Shown here: positions 25,668 through 34,630 of the stretch, piece by piece
How the letters are laid out: each line of letters opens with the position of its first letter
Position numbering within the stretch: the first letter of the stretch is position 1
NCBI RefSeq assembly: GCF_033095785.1
Contig: NZ_CP137134.1
Span: 1,984,001-2,048,000 of the forward strand
DNA length: 64,000 nt
Reading direction: 5' to 3'
Source of the DNA: Nitrosospira sp. Is2
GTDB lineage: Bacteria > Pseudomonadota > Gammaproteobacteria > Burkholderiales > Nitrosomonadaceae
Translations under genes and position numbers: made by a program
The notes under the pieces: model-generated
What the model saw: the letters and a program-made list of their open reading frames with translations, nothing else
Databases searched by the model: none
What the model was told of the DNA's origin: nothing

Positions 25668-26423
25668 ATGGAAAACCGACGCACAATTCTCGTCCTGGGA
25701 ACGCCCATTGACGTGTTGGAGTGGGAATCAGCGATCGTGCGGATCAACGGATGGGCGCAGGCTAACGAAAGCCGTTACGTATGCATTTGTAACGTTCACT
25801 CAGTTGTAACCACCAGGTACGATCCTATTTTCGGGCAGGTGGTGAATGACGCAGATATGGCGACCCCAGATGGCGAGCCCGTCGCATGGATGTTGCGGCG
25901 TTTCGGTGTTCCCCTGCAAAGACGGATTAACGGTCCCGATTTAATGTGGCGATATTGCGCCGAAGCGGCAACCCGGGGTGAATCAATTTATCTTTACGGC
26001 AGTACCCCCGAGACTCTTCAAATCCTGGAGCATCGACTCGCGAAGACTTTTCCCGGCTTGCGTGTTGCTGGAAGCTGGTCTCCACCATTTCGTGCGCTGA
26101 CAGAGGAAGAAGATGAAGCTGATGTGACCCGTATCAACGCATCGGGCGCGGGCACCGTATGGGTGAGCCTTGGTTGTCCGAAACAGGAAAAATGGATGGC
26201 GGCACATCGGGGTCGTATTAACGCTGTGATGATTGGCGTGGGCGCCGCTTTTGACTATCATGCGGGAACCACCCCACGTGCGCCATCATGGATGCAACGA
26301 AGTGGCCTGGAATGGCTCTACCGTTTGCTCAGCGAGCCACGTCGCCTGTGGAAACGTTATTTCGTGACGAATACTCTTTTTATTTTCCTGGCAACTCGCC
26401 AGTTGCTTTTTCGCCGCCGTTAA
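25668..26423 (+). CDS. WecG/TagA/CpsF-family glycosyltransferase (GT26)
   Basis: A 251-residue GT26 enzyme. Signatures are ICNVHSVVTTRYDPIFGQVV near residue 37, MATPDGEPVAWMLRRFG with the conserved TPDG(E/M) motif, RINGPDLMW, YLYGSTPETLQ, and VSLGCPKQEKWMAAH with GVGAAFDYHAG. Family members transfer ManNAc or ManNAcA-type residues to a lipid-linked acceptor. A WecB homologue at 33.4 kb could provide UDP-ManNAc (inference). The start is the ATG at 25668, preferred over the adjacent TTG. It is the last gene of the rightward run and converges on the beta-helix gene. Confidence 0.92.
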   Translation: MENRRTILVLGTPIDVLEWESAIVRINGWAQANESRYVCICNVHSVVTTRYDPIFGQVVNDADMATPDGEPVAWMLRRFGVPLQRRINGPDLMWRYCAEAATRGESIYLYGSTPETLQILEHRLAKTFPGLRVAGSWSPPFRALTEEEDEADVTRINASGAGTVWVSLGCPKQEKWMAAHRGRINAVMIGVGAAFDYHAGTTPRAPSWMQRSGLEWLYRLLSEPRRLWKRYFVTNTLFIFLATRQLLFRRR

Positions 26424-26466
26424 GCCGCCGTGGTTTCCCCTTTTTATCATGCAATTTGCGAATCGA

Positions 26467-26488
26467 GCGGCGCCATAACAGGCGCCGC
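26467..26488. terminator. possible bidirectional hairpin between convergent genes
   Basis: A perfect 8-bp stem GCGGCGCC/GGCGCCGC with the loop ATAACA, in the 82-bp gap between the ends of the WecG-type gene and the beta-helix gene. The T-tract is poor (CCCTTATT on plus, none on minus). Confidence 0.45.
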
Positions 26489-26505
26489 CCCTTATTAAGT
26501 TGTGC

Positions 26506-29500
26506 TCATCCTGGTGATTGTCCCAGCGCGCAGCCCGCAGCATCTGTAATCTCACCTGCGGATGTTTGGGAGCATTTGTCCTGGATATCAGCAACCCCAT
26601 CTGCATCGCTATCAACAAGGGATGGGTCTCGCGTGAAAAAGATCTCGGTGCCAAGTGGAGGTAGATTAACAGGCCAGGAAACGGGCTGCTGATCCGAGAA
26701 CCTCACGTAATTCGCGCATGCCTCCGGTGCGCTAACCTCATCGGGGCACGAGATGTCATCTGCATTCCTGCCTGGGTTGCTAATGCGCCGGAGGCTCAGC
26801 GCTGATTCCAGCGCCGCGATCGGAACAATTTCGAGGTTTGCGATATATAGTGATTTTCCTGCGGGAATTTTTTGAAAATCCACGCGCGCACCCCGTTCGC
26901 CCGTCATGGGGTCCCCTGCCGTAATAGATTTAGTAGTTTTAAAGGTGAAGCTGTATCGTTTCCATCCGCGGTTGCCGGTAAAGGATTGAGGTTTACCCAT
27001 AAGTGTTTCATATCCGAGGTTGGTGCCCCAGCCATCGCGCCTGATTAGAACTTCGAAGGGTTGTCCGACTTCATCAGTTCTGATATCAAAGGTTACGCGG
27101 TACCAGACGTTCCCCTTTATGGAAAAATTTGGGGATGAGAGAAGTCCGTCTGAGGCTCCTTCAGAGCGGTATAAACAAGGACCAACCAAGTCGCAGTTTT
27201 GAAAGCTGAGTTTTCCGAGTGGAGCTGTCTGATTCCACGTCGACCAACCAGCATTTCCAGCGACCAGGTTACCGTTGGGCACGATGTTGACGCCGGTGAT
27301 TTTAGTAGCTGCATAGCCGACGGGATTATGAACTTTCCCACTGGCATCGCGCGCCATATTTGCGATAGCCGACGTGGCCTGCCACTCTTCAAAACGCAAC
27401 TCTGTGTAAGGCTCGTTTGAGTCACTTTGACCAATGACACGACTGGAGAGAAGCGCAGAATAATGATTGCGTTCAAAGGTCCCGAAGTCGCCTGTCTCCC
27501 CTATGCTGCTTTGTTTCATCAAGCCAATAACCGGCGTCGTAGGGATCAGCGTATTATCGTCGATACTGTTCCCATATATATCACCGTTTGCGCGCAAACG
27601 CTTCGTTTGTTCCTGCATTAAAATCTGGAACTGACGATTTCCAAAAAGCATATTACTGCTGACATTATTTTTGTATGAGTTGTGTACCTGTATGCCAAAC
27701 TCCGCCCATGCGACACTGTTACTCTCAATTTTCATGTTAGTGGAGAGATCATCCAGATAGATGCCGACGGAGTGTATCCGAGTATCAATAACCCCGTCAG
27801 CATTGCCATAGACCTGTTCAACCAGATTCGAAGCAATTCTTGTGTTGGGGGATCCTACGTTGACGTAAATACCGCCACAATCGTTGAGCAGCAGGCAACT
27901 ATGTAAAACCGCGTTTTTTTCGATATTGCCATCTGCAAGTGTCCAGATACCATTTCCCCCTGACCGGCTGATACGATTATCCGTTATCGTGGCGGCTGAA
28001 CCGGCCTGCACAGTTGCCTGAGTCGGCGCGGGGAGGCTCCAGACGCGGTCGCCAATAATTGTGACCGCGCTTTCGCTGATGTCGTTTCCTGTCACACGGA
28101 GAGCTTTGGAAGTAAACGAGGATATCGCATCTCCGCCGGTACGCAATATCCGGTTCGTGGTAATGTTAACTTGGCTGGAATTATGGGTGAATATGCCCTG
28201 CCCCACCGTGTCCGTTATGCCAACCGACTTTATCGTGATGTTCTTCGCATTGGTCAGGTCAATCCCGAGACCGGTGCGCCGCAAGTTTATTCCTTGGAGG
28301 ATAATGTTGGAACGATTGGATAGATCGATGCCTTTTTCAAGCACGCTCAGGCGAATTTGCCCGGCGGGATCGTTTCCTTCCGGGGTCCAGATAGAGACGG
28401 ACGTTTTATTGGCATCGTAGAGCCATTCGCCGGGGGAATCCAAGGTCCCGGTTGCATCAAGAAGAAAGTATCCGTGTCCTTTCCGAATTGGATAGCTTGT
28501 CGCTGGCGTGAAGTTAAGCCGGTTACCTGAAATGCTGGTAATGGTTACCTCATCGATTCGCCACGGTGCGGAGCGTATGCGCAGCCGATTCCCTGGCCTC
28601 GGCATGACTCCCTGTGGTAACTTCAGGTCAGAATCGATTTCAAGATAGGTGCTTCCGGCGCCGCCGTAAGGAGTGCGCACGGCATTCGCATCTGACGCCG
28701 CGACAGCGTAAACAGAATCCGGGCGTTCAGTGTCATGCCCCCGATTGGGGTGATATGCTGGCAGCAAGGGCAGATCGCCGATCCATGCACCCAGGGGAGG
28801 CATAAAAGCGGCCTTGAGACTAGTATCTTTGAAGTGAAGCTTTACCCCCTCGGACTGGACCTCAATATCGAGTCGCGCATTGGATATCGTAGACCGAGTG
28901 GTAAAGGCAAAGCTGGATTTTTGCCACGAACCGTTTCCAGTTATCCAGTACACAGCAGAAATGGGTTCATAAGGTGCGCTGCCTCGCCTGACCAATACGG
29001 CAACTTTGATTCCTTTCGGAATCCTTAGTGTGATTGCGCCGTTATAGGAAACCCCCGCCTCAACGAGAAAGTTGTTGCTGATAGCAATGCTGCCGGGCTT
29101 CATACTGGTTGTAAAAGCCGCACAACCAGCCGGAGAGTCAGGGCAGTTATTCTCGTACACAAGTTTCTGGTCTGATGAGGCCGACCACGACGTCCAGCCC
29201 TCCACGCCCGCCGCAAGAGTTCCATTTTGAAACTTTTGAACCGGCCAGGAAGAGTTGAAAATAGCATCACCTTCGCGAGCCCATCCGTGTGCGTCGATAC
29301 GCTGACTGCCCTCAATAGACGGTGGCGTACTGCAGGCAGAGGATGCTGAACGAATAGTAATCGGTAGCTCGGGTGTCCCGGAGCTTTTGAGTCGAAGTGT
29401 CTGTATCCATTTGCTCCCGCACTGGAGCTCCACGACGTCCCCTGGGGAAAGCGTCGCAGCCGTCAGACGATTAAGACTTTGCCAAGGACCATCATTACCT

Positions 29501-29634
29501 GCTGTCTTGGCCCTCATTTTCCCGGACCACATATCGTTGCCGAGCTCGGAGTCGATATAATAAGTTGTCGCATGAGCATACTGATGGGTAGTAGCAAGAA
29601 TAAAGATAACAATGAGTTTCTTGATAATGTTCAT
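26506..29634 (-). CDS. large secreted right-handed beta-helix protein with C-terminal thrombospondin type 3-like repeat
   Basis: A 1042-residue exported protein starting MNIIKKLIVIFILATT, with cleavage near AHA (about residue 22). The start of the mature part (TYYIDSELGNDMWSG, then LSPGDVVELQCG) is typical of parallel beta-helix/polysaccharide-lyase-like proteins. Beta-helix coils rich in N and I (for example NITIKSVGITDTVGQGIFTH and GGNGIWTLADGNIEKNAVLH) occupy about residues 430-700. Two jelly-roll-like carbohydrate-binding regions are suggested at about 125-245 and 775-900. The C-terminus has a calcium-type repeat DSDADGVADIQDKC. Likely binds or cleaves an acidic exopolysaccharide; catalytic residues cannot be named. 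The frame stays open upstream to 30084. A c-di-GMP-I riboswitch lies about 500 nt upstream on the same strand. Confidence 0.85.
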   Translation of the reverse strand: MNIIKKLIVIFILATTHQYAHATTYYIDSELGNDMWSGKMRAKTAGNDGPWQSLNRLTAATLSPGDVVELQCGSKWIQTLRLKSSGTPELPITIRSASSACSTPPSIEGSQRIDAHGWAREGDAIFNSSWPVQKFQNGTLAAGVEGWTSWSASSDQKLVYENNCPDSPAGCAAFTTSMKPGSIAISNNFLVEAGVSYNGAITLRIPKGIKVAVLVRRGSAPYEPISAVYWITGNGSWQKSSFAFTTRSTISNARLDIEVQSEGVKLHFKDTSLKAAFMPPLGAWIGDLPLLPAYHPNRGHDTERPDSVYAVAASDANAVRTPYGGAGSTYLEIDSDLKLPQGVMPRPGNRLRIRSAPWRIDEVTITSISGNRLNFTPATSYPIRKGHGYFLLDATGTLDSPGEWLYDANKTSVSIWTPEGNDPAGQIRLSVLEKGIDLSNRSNIILQGINLRRTGLGIDLTNAKNITIKSVGITDTVGQGIFTHNSSQVNITTNRILRTGGDAISSFTSKALRVTGNDISESAVTIIGDRVWSLPAPTQATVQAGSAATITDNRISRSGGNGIWTLADGNIEKNAVLHSCLLLNDCGGIYVNVGSPNTRIASNLVEQVYGNADGVIDTRIHSVGIYLDDLSTNMKIESNSVAWAEFGIQVHNSYKNNVSSNMLFGNRQFQILMQEQTKRLRANGDIYGNSIDDNTLIPTTPVIGLMKQSSIGETGDFGTFERNHYSALLSSRVIGQSDSNEPYTELRFEEWQATSAIANMARDASGKVHNPVGYAATKITGVNIVPNGNLVAGNAGWSTWNQTAPLGKLSFQNCDLVGPCLYRSEGASDGLLSSPNFSIKGNVWYRVTFDIRTDEVGQPFEVLIRRDGWGTNLGYETLMGKPQSFTGNRGWKRYSFTFKTTKSITAGDPMTGERGARVDFQKIPAGKSLYIANLEIVPIAALESALSLRRISNPGRNADDISCPDEVSAPEACANYVRFSDQQPVSWPVNLPPLGTEIFFTRDPSLVDSDADGVADIQDKCSQTSAGEITDAAGCALGQSPG

Positions 29635-30141
29635 AATGATTTTTTTCGTTCGCGGTATATAAAAGTGTCTTTCAGGGGTAGATGCGATCATTTTTTTGTC
29701 CTCATAGCGCTGGCACACGATCGGTGACGAGGTCGTCCTCGTGTCGATGCAAACGCCGGACACGGCATTGCGTTTGGTGTGGAAGTTCGACATGGCCTCA
29801 TGCCGTTCCCTGCTTTTGAAAAACTTGGGAGCAAATGCCCAAGCTTTTTCAAAACAGTAAAGGCGAGCAAAGTCCGTCCCTCGACGGCGACTTATGAGCC
29901 GGGAACGAATAACTGCAAATTGGCGAGCGATGAACAGCCAGAAAAAATGCTGCCCTGAGACAGATTTTGGCGGCTGCTTGTTGGTTTTCACGTTCAGTTC
30001 CTCCTCTAGAGCGAGGCCGAACTGCGTGATGACGCAGGCATCGAACGAAACCAGATGGGAAAACGGAACCGCAATCCAACCCATCTAGTTTTGTCGACAA
30101 ATACCCGGTTACTGCAAGAAGCAGTGAAACGAGTCGCGTTA

Positions 30142-30228
30142 TCTGGCAGTCCTGCCGTCATGGGGCTTACGCCCGGTAGACCGATGACTTTGCGTCCCCC
30201 GCTTTCGCGGGGTTTGCCCTTTACAGAC
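30142..30228 (-). ncRNA. cyclic-di-GMP-I (GEMM-I) riboswitch upstream of the beta-helix gene
   Basis: Read on the minus strand, the segment shows the GEMM-I core in order: AGGGCAAACC; stem CCGC with a GAAA tetraloop and GCGG; GGGACGCAAAG; then TCATCGGTCTA; a short hairpin CCGGGCGTAAGCCC; and the closing ATGACGGCAGGACTGCC. The GGGCAAACC and GACGCAAAG blocks, the GNRA tetraloop and its spacing are the diagnostic conserved features of the class I c-di-GMP aptamer. The RNA lies about 500 nt before the signal-peptide start of the beta-helix gene and only about 60 nt before the first in-frame ATG (30084). No obvious intrinsic terminator follows, so the switch may act on translation or through Rho. 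Confidence 0.92.
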
Positions 30229-30555
30229 TAAAAATACGTTACATCTCTTACGGTATAAATTATGAAAAGTTAACTCTACCAGAACTATACATAATTTTTA
30301 AATGTTTGTAGCTTAGAAAAGAGGGAATTCTCGCCTATTTTTTTCTGAGGGGCTCGTTCGCCATATTTCGCTTTTTTAAGCCCGCAATCTCATCAGCTGG
30401 TATCAGCAAGTTTAATGAGATGGCGACAGAGATACTTTCTTAGAGAAGCATGACTTATGGTGCTAGCCAATTTTCGAATACAATGTGCTAGTAACTTCCA
30501 ATTAAAAGAGCGCATCGGCACATCGGCAGCCTTACCGAGGCCTCGCCGAAGCGGT

Positions 30556-30581
30556 CCGTTCGCCACCGTAGTGGCGGACGG
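30556..30581. repeat. 11-bp GC-rich hairpin in the intergenic region
   Basis: Arms 30556-30566 and 30571-30581 pair over 11 bp with one G-T pair around the tetraloop CGTA. There is no T-run on either side, so it is not a typical intrinsic terminator. It lies about 240 bp upstream of the GT4 gene. Confidence 0.6.
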
Positions 30582-30818
30582 TATTGGATTGCGTCAAGCA
30601 AATACTCTAACGCTGATGTAGTTTTTGCGGGATAGCGTTATAAAAATCTCACCTAGTGGTGCCGGGCAATCTAATATCAAAAAGGTATGCATCCTTCAAA
30701 GTCTCACCACTCTCCGGTAAGCTCAACACCACGCTTTCCGCCCGACCTGTCTCTGTTTTCCGATCTGATTCCCCCTTTCTCGCTCCCATAAAGGGGCTCA
30801 CCAACGTGATAAGCACAT

Positions 30819-31973
30819 ATGTCAATCATGAATGAGCGTACTCGCTACCGCGCATTAATTGTTCAGCGCCGCTTGACGCATTATCGGGTTGCTTTTTTTG
30901 AAGCACTTCGTAAAGAACTCCGCGAAAGAGACTGTGAATTAAAGCTTGTTTATGGACAGCCTGCACCGAGTGAAGGTGGTAAAGACGATTCGGGAACATT
31001 GTCTTGGGGAGAAGGCCTCGAAACGCGCTATTTTTTTGGTGAGAGAATCTGTTGGCAGCCTTTCGGACACAAACTGGCAGAAGTTGACATTGCCGTGCTC
31101 AGCTCAGAAAACAAGCTTATCTATAACTTGATTGCCCAATATCTTTATAAACGCCAACGCCTCGCCCTCTGGGGCCACGGGGGTAATCTTCAAGCTGACG
31201 CAAATAGTCTTCGGGAGAGATATAAACGTGTTGCCACGAAAAGAGCGGACTGGTGGTTCGGTTATACGAACATTAGCGTGCCATTAATCGAGCAGAGCGG
31301 CTTTCCGCGGGAGCGCATCACGGTGTTGGACAACGCTATTGATACCGTCGAGCTTTCGAATATGGTCGGAGGGGTGAAGCAGGAAGCATTGAGGCAGCTG
31401 CGGGAAGAGTTGGGATTGAAAAGCGAAAATGTTGGTATATATATCGGTTCGTTTTACGCGGAAAAACGAATCCAATTTATGCTGGACGCAGTAGCTAGAA
31501 TTCATCATCGCATGCCGGATTTCGAGTTTTTGATAGTAGGCTCAGGATCGGAAAAACATTTAGTCGACCAATTTTGTGCGAAGCATACGTGGGCAAAGTA
31601 TCTTGGGGTGCGCAAGGGACAAGCCAAAGCAGATGTGCTGGCGTTAGCAAAAGTAATGATCAATCCCGGCGTCGTTGGCTTAAATATCCTTGACTCCTTT
31701 GTTGCAGGTGTTCCAATGATAACAACAAGTTGTAGGGGGCACGGTCCGGAAATAGCCTATTTGACTAATGGCGAAAACGGATTGATGACGACGACCTCCT
31801 TGGATGATTACGTAGAGGCCGTGTCCAAGCTTCTGGCGGATGAGTCGGCGATCGAATTGCTGACGATCGGCTGCAAAACGAGCGCTCAAAAATATACGGT
31901 AGGGAATATGGCACGCAAGTTTGCAGATGGTGTTTTGCGCTGCCTGGAATTACCCACTCTGAGAGGACGATGA
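30819..31973 (+). CDS. family 4 glycosyltransferase
   Basis: A 384-residue GT-B enzyme. The donor-binding C-terminal half shows NVGIYIGSFYAEKRIQFML (about residue 207), FLIVGSGSEKHLV, and VMINPGVVGLNILDSFVAGVPMITT, the GT4 nucleotide-binding region. The N-terminal acceptor domain begins ALIVQRRLTHYRVAFFEAL. A second ATG three codons in is an equally good start. It is the first gene of a rightward group and overlaps the next glycosyltransferase by 4 bp (ATGA). The linked sugar is unknown. Confidence 0.9.
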   Translation: MSIMNERTRYRALIVQRRLTHYRVAFFEALRKELRERDCELKLVYGQPAPSEGGKDDSGTLSWGEGLETRYFFGERICWQPFGHKLAEVDIAVLSSENKLIYNLIAQYLYKRQRLALWGHGGNLQADANSLRERYKRVATKRADWWFGYTNISVPLIEQSGFPRERITVLDNAIDTVELSNMVGGVKQEALRQLREELGLKSENVGIYIGSFYAEKRIQFMLDAVARIHHRMPDFEFLIVGSGSEKHLVDQFCAKHTWAKYLGVRKGQAKADVLALAKVMINPGVVGLNILDSFVAGVPMITTSCRGHGPEIAYLTNGENGLMTTTSLDDYVEAVSKLLADESAIELLTIGCKTSAQKYTVGNMARKFADGVLRCLELPTLRGR

Positions 31974-33142
31974 GAATGAAGGAACGCATACTCATCGTCC
32001 ATAATGCCTACAAGCATCGGGGAGGAGAAGACGCCGTTGTTGAGTCTGAAGTCCCGCTATTGCGTTCACATGGCCATATAGTGGAGGTTTACTCTCGCAC
32101 CAACGACGAAATTACCGACATCCCGTCAATATCGCTTGCGCGGCAAGTGCTCTGGTCAACGCGGACAACACGCGATCTAGCTGGACTGATTGTACAGTTC
32201 CGTCCCGATGTCATCCATGCACACAACACCTTTCCCCTGATTTCGCCTTCTCTTTACTGGGCCGCCGCCCGAGCCAAAGTGCCGATCGTGCAGACCCTAC
32301 ACAACTTTCGACTTATCTGCCTAAATGCAGTGTTTCTGCGCGAAGGGAGTGCATGTGAGGACTGTTTGGGCCGCTTACCATGGCGCGGAGTGGCACACGC
32401 ATGCTTCCGAGGCTCGCGGGCGGCCTCTGCGATGACGACAGGAATGCTGGCACTGCATCGCGGATTGGGTACGTACCGCACCAAGGTAACGCGTTACATT
32501 GTGCTAAACGAATTCTGCCGTAAGAAGTTCATCGAAGGTGGATTACCGGAAGATCGCGTCATAGTGAAACCAAATTTTGTAAATTTTCCACCGCCACTCC
32601 CCATGCCCCGCCAAGGACTACTGTTCGTTGGGCGCTTGTCGGTAGAAAAAGGGGTGAAAACGTTAGCTAGCGCAGCAGCTTTACTGTCAGAAGTCGATTT
32701 GCGTGTCGCTGGTGAGGGCCCCGAAGCTTCAGAATTACGAAGAGTGGAAGGTATTAGACTTTTAGGTCATCTGTCGCCGTCAGATGTGCACCACGAGATG
32801 AGCTGTGCCGCGGTACTAGTAGTGCCGAGCATGTCTGAGACCTTTGGCTTGGTTATTCTGGAGGCTTTTGCCACTGGAACCCCGGTTATTGCAAGTCGTA
32901 TCGAGCCATTTGCCGAACTTGTAGAGAATGGCGAGACCGGCTTGTTATTCGAGCCCGGGAACCCGGTCGACCTGGCTGATAAGATAATGTGGGCGCTGGC
33001 ACACCCGGAACAGATGATCGCAATGGGTCGGAGGGCTCGCCTTTGCTACGAAGCGCGCTATACTGCCAGTCGTAATTATGAGCGGCTTGTCACCATTTAT
33101 CGTGATGCGATTGATGAGGTAAAAAAAGCAGCGCATGAATAG
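31970..33142 (+). CDS. family 4 glycosyltransferase
   Basis: A 390-residue GT-B enzyme. N-terminal part: ILIVHNAYKHRGGEDAVVES and DVIHAHNTFPLISPSLYWAA. C-terminal donor site: LLFVGRLSVEKGVKTLASAA, then VVPSMSETFGLVILEAFATG with the conserved glutamates of GT4. Two cysteines in EDCLGRLPW and VAHACFRG are typical of a GT4 subgroup. Translation is probably coupled to the upstream GT through the ATGA overlap; an ATG two codons later is possible. Confidence 0.92.
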   Translation: MRMKERILIVHNAYKHRGGEDAVVESEVPLLRSHGHIVEVYSRTNDEITDIPSISLARQVLWSTRTTRDLAGLIVQFRPDVIHAHNTFPLISPSLYWAAARAKVPIVQTLHNFRLICLNAVFLREGSACEDCLGRLPWRGVAHACFRGSRAASAMTTGMLALHRGLGTYRTKVTRYIVLNEFCRKKFIEGGLPEDRVIVKPNFVNFPPPLPMPRQGLLFVGRLSVEKGVKTLASAAALLSEVDLRVAGEGPEASELRRVEGIRLLGHLSPSDVHHEMSCAAVLVVPSMSETFGLVILEAFATGTPVIASRIEPFAELVENGETGLLFEPGNPVDLADKIMWALAHPEQMIAMGRRARLCYEARYTASRNYERLVTIYRDAIDEVKKAAHE

Positions 33143-33372
33143 TCCGTCTGATAATTTCCGTACATCCTTTAAAGGTCAATCTTCTCAAGCACTGCAAGTG
33201 ACTGGATTTAATTTGGGAACAGTATCCGCTTCAGGATGGGTAGTAGGAGGTTATCTCAACTAATATTCGATCTCGCTCTAATCTCGAATGGGCCTTTTAA
33301 GCCTGTGATGGAGAGCTAAGCAGGTCAGTGGCGGGTATTTTTGGTATTAGAGATATTTGCAACTTTAAAGAC

Positions 33373-34512
33373 ATGAGATTGAAACAGGCAAAAATATATC
33401 TGATCGCGGGAGCCCGGCCGAATTTCATGAAAATCGCCCCCATCGTACGGGCGCTGCACGCCCATGGCGGCTTTACCTACAGTATCATTCACACGGGTCA
33501 ACATTACGACCGCGAAATGAATGATGTATTTTTTGAGGAATTGGGCATTCCCGCGCCGGATACCTTTATGGGCGCCGGCGGCGGTAGCCATTCTCAGCAG
33601 ACCGCCAAAATCATGGTTGCTTTCGAGGAGTTGTGCCAGCGCGATCGGCCCGATGCTGTGGTTGTGGTGGGGGATGTGAATTCTACGTTAGCGTGCGCAA
33701 TTGTTGCGAAAAAGGCAAATCTTACAGTGGCACACGTCGAAGCCGGGTTGCGTAGCGGCGACATGACCATGCCTGAAGAGATTAATCGTTTGGTTACCGA
33801 TAGCATCTCTGATTTATTTTTTGTTACAGAACCGAGTGGGGTTGCGCACCTGAAACGCGAGGGCAAGCGAGACGTCGCGATTCACCATGTGGGGCACGTG
33901 ATGGTGGATAATTTACTGTATCAGGCAAAGAAGTTGGAGCAGGAAGATACTGCCGCGTTTGACACATCCGGTTTCAAAATCGCCACCATGGCGGATGGCG
34001 GGCGTTATGGAGTAGTTACCTTGCATCGCCCCAGCAACGTGGATACGGCGTATACGATGACGAAGATATGCGAAGGATTGAAGGAGATTTCGGCTGAGTT
34101 ACCGTTGATATTTCCGGTACACCCGCGTACGCGAGGAAATCTTGAAAAATTTGGAATCGATCTCGGGCCGAACATCACCCTGGTGGGGCCGCAGGCCTAC
34201 ATGGCGTTTCTCAATCTATGGAAGGATGCCGCTGTCGTGTTAACCGACAGCGGCGGTCTGCAGGAAGAAACCACCGCGCTCGGGGTACCATGTATTACTG
34301 TTCGTCAGAACACAGAGCGCCCGGTGACGATAGATGAAGGTTCCAATGTGCTGGCGGGTACTGATCCGGCCCGTATCGTTGCCGAGGTGCGCAAGGTGCT
34401 GCGCGGCGAAGGCAAGCAAGGACGTCGCCCGCATCTGTGGGACGGAAAAGCAGCCGAGCGGATTGTGGGGATTCTAGCGAGGGAACTGGGCGTTGACGAA
34501 GCCCAGCATTGA
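33373..34512 (+). CDS. wecB: UDP-N-acetylglucosamine 2-epimerase (non-hydrolysing)
   Basis: A 379-residue enzyme interconverting UDP-GlcNAc and UDP-ManNAc. Signatures are IAGARPNFMKIAPIVRAL at the N-terminus, HTGQHYDREMNDVFFEELGI, VVVVGDVNSTLACAIVAKK, VAHVEAGLRSGDMTMPEEIN and LTDSGGLQEETTALGVPCIT. The ATG at 33373 is chosen; a GTG at 33328 would add 15 residues not typical of the family. No UDP-ManNAc dehydrogenase (WecC) is next to it. UDP-ManNAc could serve the WecG-type enzyme at 25.7 kb. Confidence 0.95.
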   Translation: MRLKQAKIYLIAGARPNFMKIAPIVRALHAHGGFTYSIIHTGQHYDREMNDVFFEELGIPAPDTFMGAGGGSHSQQTAKIMVAFEELCQRDRPDAVVVVGDVNSTLACAIVAKKANLTVAHVEAGLRSGDMTMPEEINRLVTDSISDLFFVTEPSGVAHLKREGKRDVAIHHVGHVMVDNLLYQAKKLEQEDTAAFDTSGFKIATMADGGRYGVVTLHRPSNVDTAYTMTKICEGLKEISAELPLIFPVHPRTRGNLEKFGIDLGPNITLVGPQAYMAFLNLWKDAAVVLTDSGGLQEETTALGVPCITVRQNTERPVTIDEGSNVLAGTDPARIVAEVRKVLRGEGKQGRRPHLWDGKAAERIVGILARELGVDEAQH

Positions 34513-34630
34513 ATCCTTGGGCGCGTTTTAAAAAAGATGAGATGTGATCGATGAAATCGAGAATAACTATTGGGGTGGAACTTAATTCGCCTCTATGCTC
34601 AAATTGGTATCCCTGAGATCTTCATAGCGT

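Larger units (their letters stand above)
29635..30818. other. 1.2-kb divergent intergenic region with riboswitch and hairpin
   Basis: It separates the minus-strand beta-helix gene from the rightward GT4 operon. It contains the c-di-GMP-I riboswitch (minus), an AT-rich stretch 30231-30330 that is the likely promoter zone of that leader, and a GC-rich 11-bp hairpin at 30556-30581. No other gene is recognised. The minus-strand frame in phase with the beta-helix gene is open from 30084 and could be a long leader or chance. Confidence 0.6.

Noticed and set aside
25462..25668. 68-codon frame between the glycoside hydrolase and the WecG-type gene
   Set aside because: It begins inside the hydrolase gene, has no ribosome-binding site and shows no conserved pattern.
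29635..30084. Taking the full 1192-codon frame as the beta-helix protein
   Set aside because: A clear signal peptide begins at 29634; the upstream 150 residues have no recognisable domain and would prevent export. Kept only as a leader question.
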